Shown piece after piece: positions 56,301 through 64,000 of a stretch of 64,000 nt of DNA (its first letter is position 1; each line of letters starts with the position of its first letter). Source of the DNA: Patiria miniata (taxonomy: Eukaryota; Echinodermata; Asteroidea; Valvatida; Asterinidae); NCBI RefSeq assembly GCF_015706575.1, contig NW_024037076.1, positions 8,838,777 through 8,902,776 on the forward strand, given 5' to 3'. The position numbers were made by a program, and so were the translations under genes. Under the pieces are notes generated by a model. That model had not been told where the DNA came from. It saw nothing but the letters and a program-made list of their open reading frames with translations, and searched no databases.

Positions 56301-59300
56301 AGTAGACCCTGGTAAACTGTAGTTCATTTGTCTGTGCAGGTAAACAGGAAGTTGAGTTTGATTCCTTACTGAGCCAAGATTGTAAATTGTTTACAGGGCT
56401 TGACAAAACAATATTTGAATAGTCTGGTTAAATTGATATTATTTTTGCAGGTATGTGTGTCAAACTGACATCATGTTTATCTTTCCTGGAAGTTATTGTC
56501 GTTTACAAGGGATTTGAGCAAGAACATACTTTTAAATTTCTGTGAACACAGATGCAATCCTCTAACAGATAAATCATTATTTCTCACTCATAAATACCTG
56601 AGACAGTTTACCAGTTCCTATTGGTCGAGAACTTGTCACATGGGTGTTTTTAAACCGCCGATAAAACACCGGTAAAACGCCGCTGTATTCTGTGCCACGT
56701 GTGCACCACATGTGCGCCAATTTATACATGTAAGGAGATTTTTAGCACTACATGTACGCGCATTCGGCACATAATATACCATAGAAATGGCCAGAGGGGT
56801 TTTTCACAAAATATGAAGTGAAATTTTTGAACGAAATCATTGGAAATTTGTGAATTTTTGACTTGTTTTAACTTTCTGACCGAAAGGTACCGATATTTAT
56901 GCGCGTTCAGGCAGGCCCTTAGCCGGTTTTAAACATGTACATGTATAGAACCGGCCAAGCACATACACTGTATTTATTCCCTTATTAAACTGTTTGGTGT
57001 TGACTTTTACTTTACCCTTAGCCGGGAGATTGAGAGGAAACTCCAAGAAATCATGCGACAGACTGGCAAACTGACTGTTGATGGAAGAGTAAGTATCGTT
57101 CAGGATAGATGTCCAAATCAATCGGAATATCGAATTGAAATGTTGAAAGAGAGCAATTTGTACAGTAGTACATTGTATTGTCATTACAACTGTGTACCTT
57201 AATTTCATCTGCATGAAGAATTCAGCTTGTGGAATTCAGTGCAGTTACTGTACTTGAGATGTAAACCTAACCCTAACCTTCCCAAATCCTCCAAAATGGG
57301 GGACTTTGCAGGATTGAGGCTGCTGGTAAAAGTGTGTGGTTGATTTCGCAGGATGCAATGTGTCAAGGTTTTAGGCTGTATCATAAGTCCGACGACTCAT
57401 ATATGTGCAACATTTTAATTTATTTCCTGAAAATTTAAGACCAAAAGGTGTTTTCAGTCCTCCGATTAAAAAAAAATGATTTTGCGGGCCATTGCCCCTT
57501 GAACCCCCCCCCCCCTAAACAAATATGACATTCTGTAGTCTTTTGTGTGTACACATTTTGTATGAAAATTTCATTTGCATGTTATTAGACACCAAAAGTT
57601 TTCGCATCCCCTTAAATGTTTTTGTTTTGTTTTAATGAAGAGGTTGTTGACAGTGACACCAAGTTAGACAGAGAAATATGCACGTGTACATGTATGTACC
57701 AGATTGCAATAACCATAAAAAAGAAAAGGGTGATTGCATGATTATTTCCACTGAATGCAAATTACGTATTCAGAATGATGTCTGCAACTCGTACAAAATT
57801 TGTTCGAATAATAACTGCCCAGATGCTTTTAGAGAAAACATTGATAAAGTCGGCCCTAAAACTCTTCAACATTAACTCACTTTTACACCTTAGTATACAT
57901 GTAGCCTTGCCCATGGTTTAACCGAGTTAAAAGCAAACACATGTCGCCAATTGATTTACGACCACAAAAACACTTCGCACCAGGACGAAAAAAAAATCTG
58001 CCATCCAGTTTCTCAAAAACCGGTTTAGTAGTCTTGGCAAAGGTTTCTGTTTTTTCAGCGTAGGGGTTCGTGCCGGCACGTTCCAGTCCAGGGAAGTTGT
58101 AGCTTGATCCAAAGTGACTATTAAACATAATTGGCCTGTCAAGTTCAATTTCCCCCGGCCAGTTCCCAGGGCATTACAGACACAGACACTGAAAGGATAT
58201 TGGCTTAGGGGGAAGCCCTGCCAATGGGGGGATGACAGAAATTAGCAGTGAGTCGGGGGATTTCCCCTGGCTAGTAAGTACATGTGTCTGTGTGCTGTGT
58301 GGCTGGATCCGGTATACCCTGATCGGGGTAGGTGTGAAGTGATGGGATACAACGTAAACTAGCGATTGCTATTTCTTGTGTCCCGGTTTTAAGCTGGGAT
58401 TGTGTATAAATAAAGTCAATGCGTGGCACATTGACTATGCGCATTCAACGGATGCATACATATACCGTACAATATACGTTAACTCTAACCTTCCAAAATC
58501 CTCTTTGCAGAATGGAGGATTTCGCAGGATTGGTCCTGCACAAATTTGTGGCTGGCTTCGGGGATGCACTGTGTCAATGTCTTGGGCTAGACCTTGTTTC
58601 GATTAACCTTTTAAATGCTCAGTCATGCTTAAATTTAGGCCTAGATGTACTTTAAATCCTCCGCACTGCTCCAGGATGTCACTGGCACTGTCTCAACATA
58701 TGTGATGCGATCAAGCTAAATGAGTCGTTTGTCGACCCCAGTCAAAAATTGTTTTATTACAGATTTGAAAAGAGCACAGTCTCAGCATTTCTGCTATGAT
58801 AACCGCATGCTGATACCATCTTTAGTTCAAAAATTATGGAATTCGGAACACCAAGAGATGTGATGAAGTGATGTGATGAAGTGGCCCTATTTTGGCCTGT
58901 ATCTCTAAATGAAAATTCCACACAAACGACTCATGTACATGTAGCTTGATTGCATCACATATTGACAGTGATTGCTGGAGGATTTTGCAGGATTGAGGCA
59001 GTGGTCACCCCTCCACGGACCACATTCTAGAAAGAACTGAGGATTTTGCTGGATTGAGACTGCATACCACTTCACAGAAGAATACCTCAAATAATTGTGA
59101 AGTGTAGTACTAACTCTACATGTATGAGCAAAAGTGGTTTGCAAAACTTGAATGGTTGTGAAGTGCAGAAGAGTAGGAGGGTACATGTACATTTACATGA
59201 TATCATACAGCAGTCTTAACTTACTGTGAAGTGGCAGTGAAGATATAGACACATTAATTGTTACCTAAATAAACTGGCACCTTTTTGGTTTAATTCAACC

Positions 59301-62300
59301 CATTTGGTATAAAAATGTGTCAGTAAAGTTTGACATGGCTTCAGGTGCATGACCAAGATGTCTCCTGGGCCGTGGAGACAATTTATGGAAAGTCAAGTTT
59401 GACATGGTTGCAAGGATAGACCAGGCTGTGTAGGGATCTGGTTGCATATGGCCTGTAAGGATGTAGCCTGATTGGTCTTAAGTGGATATCCCGTGCTCAC
59501 ACCTTGCACCAATGATGGGAGAGGATACAGGAAATGGCACCCGGTCCTGGCAGATGGGGGTGAGGGAGGGGCCGGGGGGGGGGGGGGAGACTTTTTAGCA
59601 CTTTGTGCACGAGGCATATGTACCATAGACATGGCAAGCGGGTGTTTCACAAAACATAAAGTACAAGTGTTGAACAAAATAGTAGGACATTTTTGACTTG
59701 TTTTAGCTTTGAAAAACAAAAATTACTACAATGTGTACACCATACGGTACATGCCATGTATGTATATAAACACATGAAAGCCAAAATAAAACCTTAAATA
59801 CATGTATCAGCGAAAAAACAAAAGTGAAATTAACAATATATATTCAAATAAAACAACCTAAACAGGATTTCTGAAACCATGACTTTTGATTATAAACTGT
59901 AGAAACTGTACAGTACCTGGTACCGTTACATGTAGGCACTGTGTTTTTAATGTATATGTATGTACATTGTACATACCTGTACATGCACACACATGTACAT
60001 GTACATGTACCATGTGCCAGTATGTCCCAATTTTGCCATTGAGTTTTTTCAGTGCATTGAACTTTCGTACTAAGTAATAATAATAAAAATAATAATACCG
60101 GTGCTTATATACCGGTAGGTCAGTTCCAAATTAATGCTCAATGCGCTTTACAAACAAAAACAAAGAAACATAAACAGATACATTGAAAGAGTAAATCACA
60201 TAAGAGATCACGTAAGAAGTACCGGTAGATTGATTAGTAATGTTACTCGCCTAATGGGGTGTATACAGAAATGGACCTCAAAACAAAATTGTGCAATGCA
60301 GGAAGTGTGTGTGTGTTCCAGTTTGTGGCCTTTTGTCAAGTTGGGACTTTTGCCGCAGTTGCCCCAAAAAAACCCTGATTACACAAAACAGGATACTAGT
60401 ATAAAGGGGAAAAAACTGTGTGAAAGTTCTTTTGTCCATTACAGTCTGATACAAGTACAGTGTACAATGTGTTTACAAAATATATCCTCCGAAAGTCCTG
60501 CCTCTTAAAATGTATTCATCCTCAATCCTCCAAGATCATCTTCTTTAAACACCATTCATCCTCAATCAAAATGGTCAAATATTTTTGTTTTGTTGTAACT
60601 GAATTCAAGATTTCCTGAAATGGAAAATGGACATACCGGTACATCATGTTTGTACATGTACATGTGTACATGTACACACACACGTGTTCGTGTATTCATT
60701 GCGAGTAACCTCCACTAGGAACTTCTGAGAGAAAACAGTCAAACTTACTGTAAACTGGCCAGCCCTCTAAACCTATCTTAATCCTTTGTCCAAAACAGTG
60801 GCTTTATAATCCCTAACACTTGACAAATGCAGGGGATTAGCAGCAGTATCTGATAACAGGGGCCAGTTTGTTGGCAAAGGGATTAACAGGATAAGAGTGT
60901 ACAGGTCTCTAGAAGTGCTGTATTCTGTACTGCCCTGACTCCGAAAGCTGCTGGAACTGGAAGCACTTACACCTGATTTTGAAATTGAAAAACCATGGTA
61001 CAAGAGTATTGAATTAGCCTGATGAATTACACGTATGTGTCGACTGTTACATAACCCTGATTAATTGTGTATCATTTGGTTCATTTGTAGCGTGTGCCTT
61101 TCAACATAGACTCACTGGAGGCAATAGATGAGCTGGGGTTCGGCAGCTGTGGGCACGTAATACGAATGAGACACAAGGACACTAAAACCATCGTTGCCGT
61201 CAAGGTACGTACAAAATACAACAGTTATTATTATTATTATTCTGGTTTATTCATATAAAAACACGAGGTAGGCAGCCACAAAAGAGTCGCTGATATAACC
61301 ACGTTTACACTTTACAGGAATTAAAAATTGTTAAATAGCAGTTAAAAGGAGTAGAAGCATAAAATTACAACAAAGTATAGGATCATGTATACAGCACAAA
61401 ACAGCACAATATTAAAAAAAACTGATTTGTAAACTTTTTAAAAAAATTCAAAATTGAAGACAGATCATTCAGGGAAGGTGGTCTAATAGGAAGTACTCGC
61501 ACCTACCATGCCTACATTGTAAACAATTAAGAATTACAAAAGTTTAGCTAAGACAGGAATTGTAGACTTCATGTATCTATCAGTCTTGCACTTGGGTACA
61601 ACAAGTACAAGTTATGGTGGTTTAGAAGACTCCATCAGAAGTCGATCGCAAGTCCATCACGTGCACAGTCGGCTTGTTGATTCATCTTCACAATTATTTA
61701 TTACGTAACTCTTTATCATGTTTATGGGCATGGTTATCGGCACATAGGGGTGTTGTGGTCCAACGGTTACGGCGTTTAACTCCAGTGCCGTTGTACGTAG
61801 TTTCGAACCCTGACAGGAACATGGTGCTTGTGTTCTTGGGCAAGACACTTCACTACAATTGCCTCTCTCCACCCAGGAGTATAAATGGGTACCCCTGAAG
61901 GTAGAGACCGGAATGTGCTGATCTCGAGCTGCTGCAAAAACTGGTCACATGGCCTGATGAACAGGGGTAATAATTGTGAAGCGCTTTTGAGTCTTTAAGT
62001 GCTGTATAAGGGACCGTGACCATTCAGCCCTGGTATGAAAAGGGCCCCCCGGTACTTCGTCCGGTCCAAAGCCAGTCCGGTCTCCAGCCCAGTCTCGTCT
62101 GGTACATGGTCCTGTCTGACGAGAAGTTTTGAAGTCAGTCAGGCGCATCAATTTATTCCCCTTCAGAGAACGTCCAGAGCAGAACAATAGCAGACTTACC
62201 AGATTAAAGATAAAATCCTTCCAAACGCCTTGGTAATTTGCGGTCCAATTGTGCATGAAACCGCATGGCAGGGGTTTTGATCTGTGCTGATGAAAGTGTT

Positions 62301-62740
62301 CTATTGTTTCGTGCTGAGAGATGAAAACCACAAGCGGGTTTCTTTTGGGATATATTACATGTGTCAATACTTGCAAACAATAGACCCCAGGATAGAGGAG
62401 TTCCTGATTAGCAACCGGACCAGCTCCTGGGCCGGTAGCTGGGACGGTACGAGAGGACTTCTTGGGAGGGTACGAGCTTACCGGGGGGCCCTTTTCATAC
62501 CGGGGCTGAATGGTCACGGGCCCTAAGTACCACATCATCATTATTATTATAAATGTTAACTGGTGAGCAGGATTAAATGAGGGATTCTCAAAGGTGATTT
62601 TTCCCTTTCTTACCGTACAGCAAATGAGACGGTCAGGGAATAAGGAGGAGAACAAGAGGATACTGATGGATCTGGAGGTCGTTCTTAAGAGTCATAACTG
62701 TCCCTTCATTGTGCAATGCCTGGGTGCCCTAGTCAATCCG
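50354..62740 (+). CDS. MAP2K7: MAP2K7 (MKK7), first five exons; continues past the window
   Basis: Exons: 50354-50501, 55478-55601, 57022-57088, 61091-61204, 62621-62740, joined in phase to 191 aa. MKK7 is the dual-specificity kinase that phosphorylates JNK on Thr. Residues 1-30 (SSSVELHQKLNRLEASLMAE) match the start of vertebrate MKK7 (SSLEQKLSRLEAKLKQEN). RKRDRLPIDL at 28-37 fits a JNK docking D-site. IERKLQEIMRQTGKLTVDGR (94-113) is the family hallmark before the kinase domain. Kinase N-lobe: Gly-rich loop GFGSCGHV 129-136, VAVK with ATP-binding Lys151, then QMRRSGNKEENKRILMDL and VLKSHNCPFIVQCLG. Donors are GTGAGT, GTAATG, GTAAGT, GTACGT and GTAAGA. The catalytic loop, activation segment and C-terminal docking domain lie beyond 64000. 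The linker (50-90) is shorter in Pro/Ser repeats than in mammals. Confidence 0.96.
50502..50703. other. Start of MAP2K7 intron 1
   Basis: Intron sequence; nothing recognised beyond the GTGAGT donor. Confidence 0.4.
50704..51899. mobile_element. 1.2-kb foldback element (family 6)
   Basis: GCTAGCCCCATAAATGTGGC at the left pairs with GCCACATTTATGGGGCTAGC at the right; inner arms pair through TAGGCTTAGTTTGTGGT-type, AAAAAGGCAGCACTTTCTGA and TTTAGGAC/CCTAAAAG blocks. It centres near 51320, between two CAATCAGC blocks. Half-length relatives lie at 51990-52730 (inverted) and 54945-55410. Confidence 0.88.
51990..52730. mobile_element. Family 6 half copy, inverted, split by a MITE
   Basis: Shares with the complete element, in reverse, GCTAAAGCAGTCTTTTT, TTTGAAACACAGTTTCAAAG-like sequence, CAATCAGCAT and CCCTCTTTCCACAAAA. 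The MITE at 52078-52288 interrupts it in a T-run. Confidence 0.8.
52078..52288. mobile_element. MITE family 5, copy b
   Basis: CGGAAAGATTCCCATATCTG at the left, GGCCAGATGGGAATCTTTCC at the right; about 211 bp, non-coding. The unfilled equivalent of its insertion site is near 51485 in the complete family 6 element. Confidence 0.88.
52731..54540. other. MAP2K7 intron 1, middle part
   Basis: Degenerate tRNA-like sequence on the minus strand at about 53690-53755 (GTGGCCTGGTGGACAGCGCG, then a decayed B box). At 53985-54270 there is a loose array of CTGAATCCA(C/T)CAAAATCC-type units related to family C. No exon supported. Confidence 0.45.
54541..54662. repeat. Almost loopless 60-bp-arm hairpin
   Basis: TGTGGCCTGACGTTGCAAAC at the left pairs with GTTCGCAACGTCAGGCCACA at the right, with AGAGGCTAAAAC and GTTTTAGCCTCT meeting at the centre near 54600. 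GTTTGCATAGAAGG lies on the left at 54527 and again at 54725. Confidence 0.9.
54945..55410. mobile_element. Family 6 half copy, direct
   Basis: ATTTATTTTGTGGAAAGAGG, GACTCGAAAACGAAGAT, GACTGCTTGAAGCTGCAAA and TGGCCCTAAAAGTAAC match the complete element at 51150-51600. It ends about 70 bp before MAP2K7 exon 2. Confidence 0.78.
55602..57021. other. MAP2K7 intron 2
   Basis: Holds a local duplication (55735-55860 resembles 55960-56075: CAGTGATGACATGACTTGAT, TTTTTGCATGGATRGAGAG) and at 56580-56990 the relative of the foldback at 22513. A decayed tRNA-like B box (GGATTCGAACCCACG) lies near 56257. Confidence 0.6.
57089..58479. other. MAP2K7 intron 3, first part
   Basis: A family C fragment lies at 57265-57390 and a C-tract at about 57506-57517. 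The remainder is unassigned; open frames near 57678 and 57883-58148 have no recognisable content. Confidence 0.45.
58480..59060. repeat. Family C repeat split by an ATAT MITE
   Basis: 58480-58697 and 58963-59060 are continuous in the copy at 45535-45910. The MITE at 58702-58958 sits between, with ATAT on both sides. Confidence 0.88.
58698..58962. mobile_element. ATAT-flanked MITE, copy b
   Basis: ATAT-GTGATGCGATCAAGCTAA at the left and TAGCTTGATTGCATCAC-ATAT at the right. 257 bp plus flanks. The inner inverted repeat GAGTCGTTTGT / ACAAACGACTC extends the ends. The intact site at 45753 shows it is an insertion. Confidence 0.93.
59061..61090. other. MAP2K7 intron 3, last part
   Basis: G-tract at about 59572-59587; relatives of the 56.7 kb repeat at 59588-59700; TACATGTA-rich microsatellite-like runs at 59925-60012 and 60640-60680; an AAT microsatellite at 60077-60100 next to ATGCTCAATGCGCTTTACA, a sequence I know from SINE tails. 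No exon supported. Confidence 0.5.
61091..61204 (+). CDS. MAP2K7: MAP2K7 exon 4: start of the kinase domain
   Basis: It encodes residues 114-151, from RVPFNIDSLEAIDELG through the glycine loop to the invariant lysine in VAVK. It ends exactly after that Lys, with a GTACGT donor. The next exon starts QMRRSGNKEEN, as in vertebrate MKK7, so the pair fixes identity against other MAP2Ks. Confidence 0.95.
61748..62009 (+). mobile_element. tRNA-derived SINE
   Basis: The head carries GTTGTGGTCCAACGGTTACG and B box AGTTTCGAACCCTGA. The body has CTTGGGCAAGACACTTCACT, TGCCTCTCTCCACCCAGG and GTATAAATGGGTACC; the end is GCGCTTTTGAGTC and GTGCTGTATAA. The body type is common in marine invertebrate SINEs. 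It lies in MAP2K7 intron 4, same strand. A TIR element follows at its 3' end. Confidence 0.82.
62010..62523. mobile_element. TIR element, possibly PIF/Harbinger type
   Basis: GGGACCGTGACCATTCAGCC at the left and GGCTGAATGGTCACGGGCCC at the right, each flanked by TAA, a 3-bp duplication as PIF/Harbinger elements make. 514 bp, no transposase frame. It lies in MAP2K7 intron 4. Confidence 0.8.
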
Positions 62741-62864
62741 GTAAGACTGTTTTAAAATCTGACTAGGATTTAGTATCCATATTAAAGACCTTAAAATCCT
62801 CCTAGGGAAAAAGACCGTTTTAAAGGTTGACTGCGATTTAGTATCCCTATTAAAGACCTTAAAC

Positions 62865-63410
62865 ACTTTCTAGGGAACTATATGAAATCTTCCCTGGGGA
62901 TTTTTAAAAAACCCCGCCAAGGGACTTTCGTAATCTCTGTGGGACCCTTGTACATCCCTGAGGGACCAGTCAAGACCTTTCTAAGGATCTCAAATTCTCC
63001 AGGGACCTGTCTAATGCCCTGAAAGACCTCTTAAAATCTTGCAAGGGACCTGTCAATACCTCCAGGGACCTTTCAAAATCTCACTGTAACCCTTTCAAAA
63101 TCTCTAGAAACCTTTCAAAATAGGGACCTGTCAAAATATCCCAAGGCCTATAAAAAAATCCCTGGGGGATTTAGAAATCTCCAGGGACCTTAGTCTCAAG
63201 GGACCTTTCAAAATCTCAAGGGACCTTTCAAAATCTCAAGGGACCTTTCAAAATCTCAAGGGACCTTTCAAAATATCCTGATGCCTATATATATACCCGC
63301 AGAAACCTTTCCATAATCTCCAGGGACCTTTTAAAATCTCCAGGGACCTTTTAAACTCTCCAGGGACCTTTTAGACTCTCCAGGGACTTTTCAAAGACTC
63401 AAATGGAATG
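62865..63410. repeat. About 20-bp degenerate tandem repeat
   Basis: Unit near TTTCAAAATCTCAAGGGACC. The best copies are four in a row at about 63192-63270; older, looser units spread on both sides. It begins about 125 bp after MAP2K7 exon 5. Confidence 0.88.
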
Positions 63411-63479
63411 CATAATATACTTATGCATAACAAGAAAAAGTAATATTATAATCGAATTGGTGATACATATATTTTCTTC

Positions 63480-64000
63480 CACAACCAAATATTATTAGCT
63501 TTTATACAACACCTGGATAAATCCCCGTCATCTGATTGGTGGATCGTTGATCACATGCCATTGAATTTTTCGTACCAACGCACGGCGTGCGTGTGGCGCA
63601 CAGCGCTCAGTGCAATGGAAGTTCTATTGCATGGTGAATACAACTTCCATTGCACGGTGTCACTGCTGCTGGTGGTGGCGCTGTTTCAAATCGAGATAAA
63701 TTGAATATGATTGTTCACAACCTGTTGAACAGTTTGCATTAATAAAATATGATGAACTTGTCGAACTTTTAAACACTTTTTAACCTGAATAAGTTGGCTA
63801 TTAAAAAGTCAATCAATCAGATGACAAGGGTTATTCAGGTGTAATATAAAACAAATAATGAATGTTTCACGTTCGTGCAATGGAAAGAATAATTTCATTC
63901 GGTGACAGATGAAATGTTCCATTCCGCTCGGCTTCGCCTCGTGGAATTATTCTTACCATTGCACTCACAAACTTTCATTTTTTGTATGACAATACATGAT
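63480..64000. repeat. Palindromic dispersed repeat, cut by the window edge
   Basis: TATACAACACCTGGATAAAT and CGTCATCTGATTGGTGGAT match 41323 and 42953 in the FPGS tandem duplication. Short inverted pairs such as TGGAAGTTCTATTGCA / CAACTTCCATTGCA (63617-63655) and TCGGCTTCGCC (63928) occur. The right end lies outside the window. Confidence 0.7.

Noticed and set aside
60134-60508. 124-codon plus-strand frame in MAP2K7 intron 3
   Set aside because: Its start overlaps a repeat tail (ATGCTCAATGCGCTTTACA) and it shows no protein family features.
61945-62655. 236-codon minus-strand frame
   Set aside because: It crosses the TIR element and MAP2K7 exon 5 on the wrong strand. The length is a by-product of the inverted repeat and of the conserved kinase exon.
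1-64000. Tests for operons, CRISPR arrays, attachment sites, LTR or virus-derived elements
   Set aside because: The DNA is plainly animal. I found no direct-repeat/spacer arrays and no paired long terminal direct repeats with gag, pol or capsid similarity.

Overview
The window is intron-rich animal DNA with GT-AG introns, long AT-rich non-coding stretches and very dense short palindromic repeats. The proteins (folylpolyglutamate synthase, MKK7, TMEM141, a secreted C-type lectin), the tRNA-headed SINEs and the recurring octamers TACATGTA and TAGGCCTA suggest a marine invertebrate deuterostome. An echinoderm is my best guess, but this is inference and not a sequence match.

Four protein genes can be rebuilt exon by exon. 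(1) 4748-6247 (-): a two-exon secreted galactose-type C-type lectin of 163 aa with a TATA box. (2) 15858-19099 (+): TMEM141, four exons, 145 aa. (3) 23997-49968 (-): FPGS, thirteen exons, 660 aa, complete with a mitochondrial-type leader. (4) 50354 to beyond the right edge (+): MAP2K7/MKK7, of which the first five exons are inside the window, reaching into the kinase N-lobe. TMEM141 and FPGS are tail to tail. FPGS and MAP2K7 are head to head, with 385 bp between start codons, so they probably share a bidirectional promoter. All exon phases join without a break. FPGS retains folates by polyglutamylation, MKK7 activates JNK, the lectin is an extracellular sugar binder, and TMEM141 is a small membrane protein of unknown role. 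They do not form a pathway.

Layout: 1-4.7 kb is repeat DNA, including a 218-bp tandem repeat. The lectin follows at 4.7-6.3 kb. From 6.3 to 12.8 kb there is a repeat mosaic with two 16-bp minisatellites that carry transposon-like ends, two LINE fragments and several duplicated blocks. From 12.8 to 15.8 kb there are poly(G/C) tracts and old repeats. TMEM141 lies at 15.8-19.1 kb. From 19.1 to 24 kb are foldback elements. FPGS occupies 24-50 kb, with introns packed with MITEs, SINEs and a 1.6-kb tandem duplication. MAP2K7 runs from 50.3 kb to the end.

The most unusual content is in the repeats. At least three families of TTAA-flanked foldback MITEs are present. Two unrelated ones sit at the same TTAA in the two copies of a tandem duplication. 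One family shows matched changes in both arms of its central palindrome. A 1.3-kb foldback has arms made of about 165-bp repeats. Two insertions can be dated against an unfilled paralogous site in the window. I recognised no RNA polymerase II ncRNA gene, CRISPR array, LTR element or virus-derived element.
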